NCBI RefSeq assembly: GCF_037392515.1
Contig: NC_090291.1
Span: 34,166,501-34,230,500, forward strand
Direction of reading: 5' to 3'
From: Haliotis asinina
Taxonomy: Eukaryota > Mollusca > Gastropoda > Lepetellida > Haliotidae
Length of the DNA stretch: 64,000 nucleotides
Of this stretch, positions 1 to 12,300 are shown in pieces. Each line of letters starts with the position of its first letter. Within the stretch, counting starts at the first letter, position 1. A program made the translations under genes and the position numbers. The notes under the pieces are model-generated. The model did not search any database. It saw only the letters and a list, made by a program, of their open reading frames with translations, and was not told the DNA's origin.

Positions 1-59
1 TTTCTTAACGCCAAAACAATCAACAGTAGAACTGTAGAATGTGGGTTTGGTTCAAATGA

Positions 60-720
60 ACTCAAATCCATTTTGTCTGCACTACATCCCTTATCTACCA
101 TATCTTTCATATAAATCCATCCACTTTGAACACAACCCACCCCTTACCTACCATATCGTTAACCCATCCATTTTGTCCAGACTCCATCTCTAACCATCCG
201 TATCCTTCATTCATCCATCTTGTGAACACTCCACCCCTAACCAACCACATCCCTGTCGTCCACACTCGACCACCACTAACTAATCACATATTTAACCCAT
301 CCATCTTGTCCATACCCTATTTCTAACCAACCACGTGCACATCCTCAACCCATCCATTTTGTGAATGCTCCATTCCTAACCAAACACATCCTTATCCCAT
401 CCTTATTGTCAACACTCAATCCCTAACAAACCACATCTTTAACTCATCCATCTTATCCTAGCTTCATCCATAACCAACCACATCCTTAACCCATCCATTT
501 TGTCCATACTTATCCCCAACAAACAATCACTATCCCTCCTTTTCTTTTCTCAACTAACTCTAACGCTACCCAATCCATCTCCTTCCATCACCTCCCATAA
601 CCAACCCTATTCTAACCACATTCCTTTTCTAACCATTTCATTAATCCTCTTCCCCAAACAACATCACCCTTTCATTTTCCCTCCCTTTCCAAAATGAACC
701 CTATTAGCTCCACACTTACG
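60..720. repeat. Minisatellite, unit about 46 bp
   Basis: About 13 degenerate copies of a unit built on 'CCATCCATTTTGTCC' followed by 'CTAACCAACCACATCC'. Copies vary by substitutions and small indels. Short reading frames here (for example 126-326) only translate the repeat. I see no gene. Confidence 0.85.
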
Positions 721-1696
721 CCGTCGCCACTCCAATCCTAACCAACCCAGCTATGTATGGTACACTGATGTATACTCTTCAAAAAAAGTAGGGGAACCTG
801 AACTTTGAAGTCGATAGAAAGAAATCCCATTGAGGAACGTAACAGTGACATTCACCTTGTGTATGCAGCATCATTTTGTGGTTATCACCACACGCAAACA
901 CAATGCATGGGGTGTCATTTTTCAGGCAGGTTGATAAATCACTGTAGACCATTTTTTCCGATAAAGTTTTTTGCATCAGTGCATGGTCAGGGTTTTCAGG
1001 GTCAAATCACACACTACTGACTGAAAATTGTAAGCCTGAAATATTCATTTCAATCTCCAGTCACCTAACAAGGGAGATAACTGAAGGAACAGCTTTGCTT
1101 TGAGTGAAATCCATGTGGTGAACATCAAAACATCCATTATTATTGTATCAACATTGATTCCATCCCATATGTCTCCCAATTTCGACAATCGTACATTGAA
1201 AGAATCATACACTGGAGAGCATATATTATGTACGATCCACATACAACAGAGAGTATTATGAGCACACCACCCTCGCCATGTTCCCCTTCCATCTTCCATA
1301 CAACTAGGAATTTCCTTGATTCCAAACAAACATCCCTTGCTTGAGAAAAGCATAAATTTGTTCACATCTGCCCTTTCTCAAAAGCTATTTTCCTAAATTC
1401 AATTGCATTTGATATTTTATTCAGCACAAAAAATGCAAAACTGAATATTTAAATCTCTTCTTAAATCTTTGCTCTGTTGTCAATTAACAGCAAGTTTATT
1501 TGACAAATTCCTAAAAATGATATCTTGACTTGGCAATATTTTATACAAATGCTGGAAATTTTACAGCCATTTGTGTCAGAACTGGGTTCAAATATCACAC
1601 TCTCTGCAGGTAAAAAATAGTTCTGTTAACAATCACCAGTCAAATGATGTACACAACTCTTTCCATTTTCTGTCCTCCAGAAATGACAAGTGACAG
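721..1696. other. Non-coding stretch, nothing recognised
   Basis: AT-rich sequence without a convincing exon on either strand. The minus-strand frame 1045-1365 has no recognisable domain and no clear splice sites. It could be intron of the left-hand gene or intergenic DNA. Confidence 0.4.
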
Positions 1697-1854
1697 CTAA
1701 AACAGTCCAACACCTGCTTCAAACACCTGATCCACCAACAAAACCATTTCATCAGGAAAGGTCTGTTTACACTCAGAATCAGTCATGACATAAACGTCAT
1801 GTAGGTGTACTTCAAAGTCTGACAAGTTCTCATTTCCATGATGAAAATAGATGG
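1697..1854 (-). CDS. Candidate terminal exon, unknown protein
   Basis: On the minus strand an acceptor (CTGCAG at 1855-1860) is followed by about 51 open codons and a TAG at 1697-1699. The peptide has good coding character, with pieces such as NENLSDFEVHLHDVY and CKQTFPDEMVLLVD. I do not recognise the family, and it does not resemble the known C-terminus of LRRCC1. It could be the last exon of an unseen gene or chance. Confidence 0.22.
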
Positions 1855-2039
1855 CTGCAGATGAGTCTGGTTTGTGTCTTAGAGTTACATTAATTAATAC
1901 ATACCTTGAAGGGGGAAGGGTTATGTAGTGAAACTATCATTAAATGTATACAATGAATAACATGAACTATATCTAGCTGTAATCACAGAAATTGAAAATT
2001 TTCAGACTGAGGAAGACAGGGTGAAACATAATATTTCCC

Positions 2040-2662
2040 ATGATTCTAATGATTGTGAGAGACAGTAGAGTGGTGGGGTTGTGTGAGTAAGAGACAGTAG
2101 AGTGGTGGGGTTGTGTGAGTAAGAGACAGTAGAGTGGTGGGGTTGTGTGAGTGAGTGACAGTAGAGAGGTGGGGCTGAGTGAATGAGTGACAGTAGAGCG
2201 GTGGGGTTGAGTGAGTGACAGTAGAGTGGTGGGATTGAGTAAGAGAGTAGAGTGGTGGGGTTGTGTGAGTGAGTGACAGCGGAGGGGTTTTGTGAGTGTA
2301 GAGTGGTGGGGTTGAGTGAGTGAGTGTGGTGGGGTTGTGTGAGTGAGTGTAGAGTGGTGGGGTTATGTGAGTGAGAGTAGAGATATAGAGTTGTGTGAGT
2401 GACAGTTGAGTGATGGGGTTGAGTGAGTAAGAGATAGTAGTGTGGTGGTGTGGTGTGAGTAAGAGTAGAGTGATGAGGTTGAGTGAGAGTAGAGTGGTGG
2501 TGGGGTTGTGTGAGTGAGAGTAGAGTGGTGGGGTTGTGTGTGTGAAAGAAGAGTGGTGGGGTTGTGTGAGTGAGTGAGAGTAGAGTGCTGGGGTTGAGTG
2601 ACAGTAGAGAGATGGGGTTGAGTTAGTGACTGAGTGACAGTAGATTGGTAGAGCTTAATTGT
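2040..2662. repeat. GT-rich minisatellite, unit about 30 bp
   Basis: Irregular tandem copies of 'GACAGTAGAGTGGTGGGG' plus 'TTGTGTGAGTGAGT'. The minus-strand frame 2363-2707 (114 codons of His/Thr/Ser-rich peptide) is a translation of this repeat, not a gene. Confidence 0.85.
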
Positions 2663-2690
2663 TTCAACCAAGTCACTGAGTCTGACCGTC
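2656..2690 (+). repeat. Small SINE-A fragment
   Basis: 'TTTCAACCAAGTCACTGAGT' followed by CTGACC matches the central part of the common SINE-A repeat (GTCAACCAAGTCAGCGAGCC) and abuts the minisatellite. Confidence 0.5.
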
Positions 2691-2699
2691 AATTGCCTC

Positions 2700-3410
2700 T
2701 TTTGCAAAGTATGGTTTACAGGTCACATGCAATGAAAAAATCAAACATAATTAAAACACAGTTATCACTTGTTCATGGTATATAAAATGCATTGGTGATT
2801 TTGAAAAAACCCCAAATAAACAGAATTATAAGCGTGTAATCACAAATCAAAAGAGCAATATTTTGTACTCCTGCTGGGTGTGCAGTCAAGTGAAATGGGG
2901 CTTCCCCATTGGCCCCTGGTTCATTTGCTGATACGCTTAGCCGGCTCTTTGTTTATGGCTTGCAAGCCCGATAGGTCATAAATTCAAATTGTAAATGGTC
3001 AGTAATTGAAGTTGTGCATTGCATATTGTCATCAGCAGACAGACGGGCAGACGCAAAGGTGTCAATAAACCAGACATTGTGTTTTCTCTCTGATAGACTC
3101 TGTATATCACAATCAACATGTTCGTTTTATGTAACGAGTAGATTATTTACTTGTTTATGTACACAACTAAGCAAACCTACTCCCTGCGTTATGAGCACAG
3201 TGCAGCATAGCTTTTGAAGCCAGTTTTTCCCCCAGCGCTGGGGGTAAATTAGTGAATAGTTTGAACTCTGATTTCGCAGGCTTTTTTTCATTGTGGTCTT
3301 TTTCAACTTTATAGGGTGAATTGACATTTTTGATGATTTGTGTCTGTAAGTGCACACCGAAAGGTATCAGAATCTGCAAAGTTGTGTTTTACGTTGCATG
3401 TGACCTTTAA
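2700..3410. other. Stretch without recognised genes
   Basis: AT-rich sequence. Overlapping minus-strand frames at 3127-3379 show no domain. No repeat family was recognised. Confidence 0.35.
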
Positions 3411-3875
3411 TGAAGACATATTCTAACCTGGATCACCATGAGATACAAGAATGGGTTCCTGAAGACTAATTCTAACCCAGATCTTCATCAGGTACAAGCA
3501 TGGGTTCCTGAAGAACAGATTTTAACCTGGATCTTCATGATGTACAAGGGTTACTGAAGACTAATTCTAACCCAGATCTTCATCAGCTACAAGCATGGGT
3601 TCCTGAAGAACAGATTTTAACCTGGATCTTCATGATGTACAAGGGTTACTGAAGACTAATTCTAACCCAGATCTTCATCAGCTACAAGCATGGGTTGCTG
3701 AAGACCAGATTTTAACCTGGATCTTCATGACGTACAAGGGTTACTGAAGACTAATTCTAACCCAGATCTTCATGAGGTACAAGCATGGGTTCCTGAAGAC
3801 CAGATTTTAACCTGGATCTTCATGACGTACAAGGGTTACTGAAGACTAATTCTAACCCAGATCTTCACGGGTTGG
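3410..3875. repeat. Tandem repeat derived from a SINE tail
   Basis: About ten units of 47-48 bp arranged as a 95-96 bp dimer. One half reads TTCTAACCCAGATCTTCATC and the other TTTTAACCTGGATCTTCATG, each joined to ACAAGCATGGGTTCCTGAAG. These words are the last 50 bases of SINE-A (CAAGCATGGGTTGCTGAAGG ... ACCTTCACGGG), so the array looks like amplification of one SINE 3' end. Confidence 0.75.
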
Positions 3876-4334
3876 GTTCAACATTACCTGCATGTCCCAA
3901 TGTCACAGTTAAAAAAATATAACAGACAGGTAATTCCCTAGAGGCTGGGCTGGCACATATAAAGCTAATTTTCTTAGTGTTCAAAGAACATTTCCATACT
4001 TTAGCAAAGACATTCCTAGTGATAATGTTTATAATGTGGAATCATTTGGTAATGTTTTTCTAATCATATGCACCACATGACCAGCACAAAACATGTTTTC
4101 TTGCATCATTTTACCTAATGTTCATCACTGTTTACGTTTTCACATCTACTGGTGTTGAGGCAGATAACCAACATGGATTGTTCTTGCATTTCGGTCTTAA
4201 TGAGATTTAATTTTCAGTTTGCCAACATGAAGAAATGACTTCACTTAACCATGAGCTAGAAAATAAAAAGTTATAATTTTGGACCTATCCTTTCATAATA
4301 TGGAGGGGTGGGAAGTCTAATAGAAGCATTCATT

Positions 4335-4440
4335 TATCACGCTAAAGACATGGGTATTATTCCCCACATTGGTACCACGTGTGAAGGTTATTTCTGGTGT
4401 CACCCGCCTTGATATTGCTGGACCATACTCACTCACCAAC
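4335..4440 (+). repeat. Partial tRNA-derived SINE (SINE-C)
   Basis: Contains the SINE-C body with CACGTGTGAAGGTTATTTCT and GGTGTCACCCGCCTTGATAT, ending in CTCACTCACC. The tRNA-like head is degraded. Confidence 0.5.
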
Positions 4441-4460
4441 TGAATGCTTTCATATTAAAT

Positions 4461-4706
4461 GGACCCATGAAGAAGATCTGGGTTAGAATTTATCTTCAGC
4501 AGCCCATGCTTGTCGTAAGAAGCGACTAACAGGATTGGGTGGTCAGGCTCGCTGGCTTGGTTGACACATGTCATTGTATCCCGGCTACGTAGATCATGCT
4601 GTTGATCAGTGAAATATTTAGTTCAGGCTTGATTATTTAGACTGCTGCCATAACACTGGAATATTCTTGAGTGTGACGTAAAAGTAACCTCACTCTTTCA
4701 CTCACT
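4461..4706 (-). repeat. SINE-A copy
   Basis: Full-length but diverged copy in reverse orientation. It includes CATGCTTGTCGTAAGAAGCG, TTGGTTGACACATGTCATTG and a terminal TTCACTCACTCAT. Confidence 0.8.
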
Positions 4707-4709
4707 CAT

Positions 4710-5940
4710 AATGAATGATAAAATGTTTCAATTTATGCCATCATCAGTATCTGTTAATGTGTTTGTCCAGAGCACAAGACTGTACTACTCACTATGTAGT
4801 CTTCTCAACCTTAAATGTGATTGGCTACTCAACTTGATCTAACATAATAATGAGAATGAAAGATACAAGTCGTCCTCAGTGTTAGGCTGCCAATTGATTA
4901 TAACCAATTTGTAAGAAAATCTGTGTTGAAAAACTGACTGACAAGCGAAAGAAGACCTCAAAAAGGTTCCTGAATGGAAGGGATGTTTTAAGTACAACTC
5001 TTGTGGCTTCTGGGCAGTGTGAGCTACTGCCATTGAGTTTTCACCCATGTAAAAGGTTTCTGGTGCATAAAATGTTGATGGCAATATGGGTGGGAAATGT
5101 GCAATGGTAATAACCACGGGAATAGATCCTACATTCTTGAGCAGTAGAGATAAATAACCCTAAATCCTGATGGTGATTCTGAAACAGACGTGTCCAAGAA
5201 CAGCAGTTGCCAAAAATCATGATTATTACCATCCATGACCTGGTATTAAGCCTGTATGTTTTAGTTGTACATTCTACATTCAAGTCTAATCAATCCAACA
5301 TCATCTGTTCCACAGCAAATTGTTGGATTAAAAAGGATGTCAGACTAAATAAATGACACTAAATTATGTTTATTAAATTTGTTACCAAATGATTGTCAGA
5401 TAAACAGACGTCGGATTAATGAGATTTGACTGTATGTGCAGATGATCAATGGTTTGACAGGTGCCAGATCTCCAAAAATAGAACAAACTTCAGGCACATC
5501 TGGGATATATATTGGCTGGCACCAGATTCCACATAGCTATCATAGCAGTGATAATTCTACATTAAAAATTGGGAGATATGATCCCCTAACCATTACCATC
5601 ACTTTGTGGAAAGACGGTCTCCACATCTGATTTTTGCCCCACAGTTTCAACAAATGACTAAGAATTGTGGATTAAGTGGATAAAAAACGAATTGATGTTA
5701 ATAATGTATTGTCCAGTTATGTTATAAATGAAATGAGTCTGGCAATATCATGATGAAGGAACGAGAGAAATTGGCAGCACATGTGGGGAAATAAATCTGA
5801 TCCTTGACATGACGATATCTTTTGACCACTTAGCTGTCCTATGAACCAATAGTAATGACTAGGTGATGAGATCCACTGATGACAGCACTTAACACATGTT
5901 ATAATAAGGATCACACTTAATCACACTCAAGTACAAATTC
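4710..5940. other. Stretch without recognised genes
   Basis: Several short frames are open on both strands (4839-5117, 5041-5283, 5436-5630, 5717-5914). None shows a known domain or well-placed splice sites. Probably intronic or downstream of the LRRCC1 exons. Confidence 0.35.
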
Positions 5941-6228
5941 TAGCACTTTTGTTGGGTTGAGTTTCATCCGGGATTCGAACCTACACCATTTAGGCTCCAT
6001 ATCATCAGCACACAAAATCAGCAATCCAACCCATACAGCCACCACTGCTCTTTTGAGGAGGTGTAATCCTGAACATAATGTTACATTTGACCTTTTTCTT
6101 CATGGCATTGCATATTTATATCTATGAACTTTTATAACTATATATGTAAACAATGTGATTTTCTAAACTGCACAGAGTGTGGGCTGAAAAAAATCATGGA
6201 ACAACAAAAAACACAAGAACTTCCTGAC

Positions 6229-6303
6229 CTGTTGTTTGTTCAAGAGCTGAGCCAGTTGTCCTTCCAGTTGCTGAAGTCGAGATTCCTGGTCCCGAATTCC
6301 ATC
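6229..6303 (-). CDS. LRRCC1: LRRCC1 exon 5 (start of coiled coil)
   Basis: 75 nt, phase 0 at both ends, between acceptor ATGCACAG and donor GTCAGG. It encodes DGIRDQESRLQQLEGQLAQL and LNKQQ, a heptad-type coiled coil aligned with LQNEIKLQKLDDQILQLLNE of the vertebrate protein. Confidence 0.75.
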
Positions 6304-9300
6304 CTGTGCATCATAAAAGGACATGTCACCAGCAGTGAAATAATATGTTGCGGTATTTACTGGACAGATACCACCTGGTGTTACACTCCACTTGGACATA
6401 TAACACCAGGTGTTAAATTGCCCTGAGGCACATTTTACCACGTTTTATATTGAACTAAGGACATATATCCCTGGAGTTTAATTGCAGACACATACCACCT
6501 GGGGTTATATTGAATTAGGGGTATATACCACCTGGGGCTATATTGCACTGAGGACACAAACTACCTGCTGTATTACACCTGGACACATACCACCTGGTGT
6601 TTCACTCCAAACATACACATACTTTCTGTTTTTTTGCTGCACTTGGACACATCAACTGGTTCTGTATTTCACTTTGACACACATGCCACCTGGTGTTATA
6701 CTGCATACAGACCACATGGTGTTATAGTGCACCGAGACACATACCACCTGGGGCTATATTTCACTCAGACACATACCACCTGGTGTTATGTTGCACCTGA
6801 ACAAACCACCTGGTTCTGTATTGCAGTCAGAACACACCACCTGGTGTTACACTGCACTAACAAATAACACCTGGTGTTATATTCCACTCAGAAACATACT
6901 ACTTGGTGTGCTATTGCACTTGATATGTACCACTTGATGATATATTGCAATCAGACACATACCACCTGCTGATATATTGCACTCATACACATACAATCTG
7001 GTATTTAATGTACTAAGGACAAATACCACCTTGTATTATATTGCACTCAGACACATACCATCTGGTATTTAATGCACTAAGGACAATACCACCTTTTATT
7101 ATACTGCACTCAGACACATACTGCCTGGTGTTTAATGCACTAAGGACAAATGCCACCTTGTGTTATATTGCACTCAGACACATACCACCTGGTATTTAAT
7201 GTACTAAGGACAAATACCACCTTGTGTTATATTGCACTCAGACACATACCACCTGGTATTTAATGCACTAATGACAAATACCACCTTGTGTTATATTGCA
7301 CTCAGACACATACTGCCAGGTGTTTTGCTACGTTTGATATCATACTCGCTGTTACATTGCACCAGGCTTAACACCACCTAGTGTTACACAGGAGTAGGCA
7401 ACGTACCACCCAGTGTTACAATGAACATATGTGTTGACATATAACACCTGGTGTTCTCATAAAATAGTTCCACAATCTCAGTATTATAATACAAACAGCC
7501 ACTCTACATACACACTTGTCTCTGTTTTTAAAGCTCTCAAGAGTATTCTCCCTTTAATCACTTCCCATACACTCCATACGAACATCTTGACAGCAATGTT
7601 ACATTACCTGCCAAGACGATGCCAATTATTCAATTAAAAGACTGGTACAAACCTTGACACCCACAGGGCTCTGTTCTATGTCAGTTGAAGAGACAGTTGT
7701 GCTAATCTCTCCCGACACTAGGTGGCGCTGTCTAAATACAGCGAGAGCCTGGTCAATTTTAGGAGTGATAACGTCCGCCAGTTGTGGATCCTAGAACACC
7801 CCAGAGAAATATTAATGGTTGTATACAAACATTGTGACTCCTGGAAGAAAGGTTGATACTATACGATATATGCGAGGTGAAAGATATTAAAAGAACATAG
7901 ATATCAGAGAGGTGTGATTCTTTGAATACAGATGAAATACAGAATTTATAGATTCATTTCAAAATTGGTAAATTAGAAGAAAAATCATCAATCTAAATAT
8001 GAACAATGAACTACGTTTTTTTCAGAACTGCAGTAAAACTGAGATATAAATGCTAATATACTCAAGACACTATAAGTACAGGGAAACTTGAATTTCATGA
8101 AAACATGAAACACTGAAAAGGTGTTACTCAGTGGAGTGAGTGAGTGAGTGAGTGAGTGAGTGAGTGAGTGAGTGAGTGAGTGAGTGAGCGAGCGAGTTGG
8201 CCTTTACGGTGCTTTTAGCAATATTCCTGCAATATCACAGCAGTGGACACCAGAAATGCACTTCACACATTGTACCCATGTGGGGAATGGAACCCGGATC
8301 TTTGATGTGATGAGCAAACACTTTAACCACTAGGCTACCCCATCACCTAAAGCAGTCAGTGTCTCCTGTGATGTCTCTCGGATATAATAATCAGGTTTAA
8401 CGTGATGCAGAAGTGTCAGTCCGATACACCCAAATGTATAGAATGGATGCAGAAAAATAAATACATTGCATTGCGTAGGACACAAAATAATATTCTCAGT
8501 TCAAATTTTGAAACAAACAATATAAATATAAAGTAATTAAAGTAATCAATAATTATTCCAGTACAGTCTTCTACATCATTTCATTACTTTACAGGACACT
8601 CGTAATTCGTGTAGTGACCCTTGAAATAAGTAAGTGGGAGTCCGTGGATCCCAAGTTCTATCGGCCAATCAAAACCATGCATGACACATGCAATGACATG
8701 CAACAAGTACTGTTCCCATAGTAACATGTGCCAGTTCCTCCTGAAAATTTTAAAGGCACTGTTTCACACTACACTTCTCTAAAAATAAATAACAAAATTT
8801 CACTCTAATAGTAACTATCAGCCCTTGGAAGCTACCACATAATTTATTAGATGAAATAATTACATATTTGGATTAAAATTAATAAGTGAATTAATGCAAC
8901 AGTGCATTAAATCGACAACCATGTAATCTACTGGCCGAACAAAATTTCAAGCGAACCCCATTAAGAGCTCTTTGTGTATATCCATCACTCCTTTGGAGAA
9001 AGAACTCCACCCTAGACAAAATGACACTAATTAAATGTCTGGCACATAAACATATGTGCAACTTGTGACTGAAACCTGTTCGGCAAACACTGACAACCCT
9101 GTGTGCACACTTTTGAGAGCAATTGTTAACATTCCATACACGGCAAGTGTTCTGTGCTAGAAAGATGTTCGCTTTAAGGTTTCAAATATCAGTTTCAGAC
9201 AAGTTATAAAGGATAATAAGTCTTGTATTACTGCACCCAAAGTGAGTGCACAGGCCCAAATATATAAAACAGAGGCCAAAATATTGTCGAAAATAGGTGA

Positions 9301-12300
9301 AATTGTGCCTTTAAGTTTCCTTTAACCTATTTCAATAATACCATCATACATATGTTTGTCCACTTTATATATACACATCATCCAGTCATATCATATCACC
9401 TTAATATATACTACCCATCAAATGTTTAGACTCACTAGTGTAAATGTAGCCACCTACTTCAGGCAACTGCAAAATATTCCATACTGTTTAAAGGTATTAT
9501 TTACACATTTATCAATGCATTGCAACACAAATTTGTAACTTTGAAATTATTATTGTCAAGAGTTCAGTAAATAATGAAAATCAGTGAAAATTGGTAAATT
9601 TTAAGTAAAACCTCACCAGCTGTTCACATGCATGATATTTGTACATGCTTTTCAGCAATCTGATGCATGATTCTCCTGCAGTTCATCTGACTAAGGTGCT
9701 GATGGTTCCCCCAAGTTAGTGGAGAAATTAATACTTGATTAACCTTTTGATGGGTAGTATACTTTGTAAGTGACCAGTGTTCATGAATGGTGTTTCACAG
9801 TAACAGGACATTGGTTCTGTGAATTTTCAGAGGTCTGTGTGACCCACTGAAAATTCACAGGACCCATAGGATAAAATTAAACATTGTGCTGAAGCCAGTC
9901 AGACAAGGGAGTCTTTCTTGTAAACATTTCAGATTTAACATTTCCTATAATTGGCACTGAAATTATATAATAACAAACATAAGATTTAAAAGCAACAAAC
10001 AAGGGTCGGATGCCACTAATAAAACTTCAGACAAAGTCGTTGTGAAATATTCAATGAGACACTGGTGCGGGCAGGTTGGTGACTTCTATCTGAAATCTGA
10101 CAGGATTGTCAGAGTGTCAGAGGCTATTTCTGAACACTGTGTGAGTGATGTATTTTATGCCACTTTAAACACATCATCTAGTCATCTCATGACGTCAGCT
10201 TAGTATGAGAGAAAACCAGGAAAAGATGCAAGTCACAGATGTTTACAACTTTTGTGAAACTGATAAAAGTCATCTACAGCTGATAAAGAAGACAAGGATT
10301 CATACCCACAATCACAGGTTTGAGATGGTACCAAGGGAGACAACTCTGTACAGATCACATGGCAGACTGGACCTTAAGCTCCACCTTGATATGTTTAATC
10401 TTTGGTTATCAGTAAAAGTATTCAGAAACAGAGTACATTAAGCCACTTACAGAACTGCTTGAAGAAATCAGATACTCCATGTAGTCCTCTAAACCTGAAA
10501 CCATCAAGGAACTGCATGACATACATGATAAAACCACATGCTAAGAATCTTAGGATCAATGTGAATGTCAGATTCAGCAGATAATGGCTAATCTCAGTTC
10601 ATAACAAATTGCATCATTTGTTTTGTGATTACATTTCCATCATTGTGTTATTATGCATGGAAATATATTACAGCATACAGTCGTTGTCATAACCATCATA
10701 CCAGATACTGGACAATATAATGAGTGGGTGAGTGAGTTAAGTTTTACTCTGCACTCAACATTATTACAGTTGTAAGGCAGCAGTCTGTAAATAGTAAAGT
10801 CTAAACATACAATCCAGTGATTAACAGCATGATCATCAATCTACATAAATGGGAACTGATGTCAGCCGAGTCAGTGAGCCACCCGATCCTGTTAATTGTC
10901 TCTTACAACAAACATGGGTTACAGGAGGCCAATATTCAAACACGGACCTTCATGGGTTCTAATCAATATAAAATAAGAGTACCTCAGTCTGCAATCTTAG
11001 ACTGTTCATTCCAGCAACATTAGCTAGTCTGATAACAAGGCTAATGAGCCCATAAATGTTATGCTTACAGCCTTGTTTGGGCTCACAGACAAAATAATTT
11101 TTAGCACAGAATGTTCAAGCTGGCAGTCATACAACACACCGATCCTGGGTCCTGTTCTACACAGTTTCTAAGCTGAAACAATATTAAACCTGGACACTTC
11201 ACACCGTGACCGTGATTCTATGATGCAGTGCTTCTAGTTCATTTTCTCTCCAATTTGTTGCTGAAACACATCCCTCTGCTGTTGTTTTAAATTTCACATA
11301 GCAAAGATGGTATATTGTTGGTGAGAAACATGTAATCTTGGAGGCACTGTGTAGATTCAGGTTTTTATATCCAACCAGGGCCCCGTTTCACAAAACTCTC
11401 GTAAGCCTAAGGTCTCGTAACTTTTCTTGTAGCCTTTGCACCTCCTATGTTACAGTATGCCAGGTACAAATGCTACAAGAAAAGTTACGAGACCTTAGGC
11501 TTACAGGAGTTTTATAAAACGGGCCCCAGGAATCTTCATAAACAGGTTCTTGAAAAGGTTCCATGATTATCCACAGTAGGATACAAGAGTTGTAAACTGA
11601 TGTATACAATCATAAGCCTCTTACCACAAGACAGTCCTATACAGACATATCATCATACCACTAGAAATTACCATTCCAAGTACATATTTGTTAGCTTAAA
11701 TAATTAACAATAGTAAGAGGTGACAAAAAGGATGACTGCTGACTTTGTTGAAAAATGTCATCACATTCCAACTGCGGAGATCAATGCTCATGCTGTTGAT
11801 CACTGGATTGTCTGTTCCTGACTTGATTATTTATAGAATGCTGCCATAAAGCTAAAATACTTCTGAGAGTGGCATTAAACAACAACCAATCAATTGTCAA
11901 TAAATGATAACATGAGTGAGTGAGTGAGTTTAGTTTTACGTCGCACTTAGCAATATTCCAGCTATATGGCGACGGTCTGTAAATAATCGAGTCTGGACCA
12001 GACAATCCAGTGATCAATAACATGAGCATCGATCTGCGCAATGGGGAACCGATGACATGTGTCAACCAAGTCAGCTAGTCTGACCACCCGATCCCGTTAG
12101 TCGCCTCTTACGACAAGCATAGTCACCTTTTATGGCAAGCATGGGTTGCTGAAGGCCTATTCTACCCCGGGACCTTCACGGGTCTGATAACATGAAACAG
12201 TATTGAGATGGTTTATATTTCACCTACTGTGTAATATGTTATGGTTACCTGGGATATCGTTGAGGACCTCGGTCACGTCTGCCGGCTGTCCAAGCCTGTC

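Noticed and set aside
2363-2707. His/Thr-rich 114-residue protein
   Set aside because: Translation of the 30 bp minisatellite joined to a SINE scrap.
6370-7460. CRISPR-like repeat array
   Set aside because: Units are contiguous and variable, without unique spacers, in a eukaryotic genome. It is a minisatellite.
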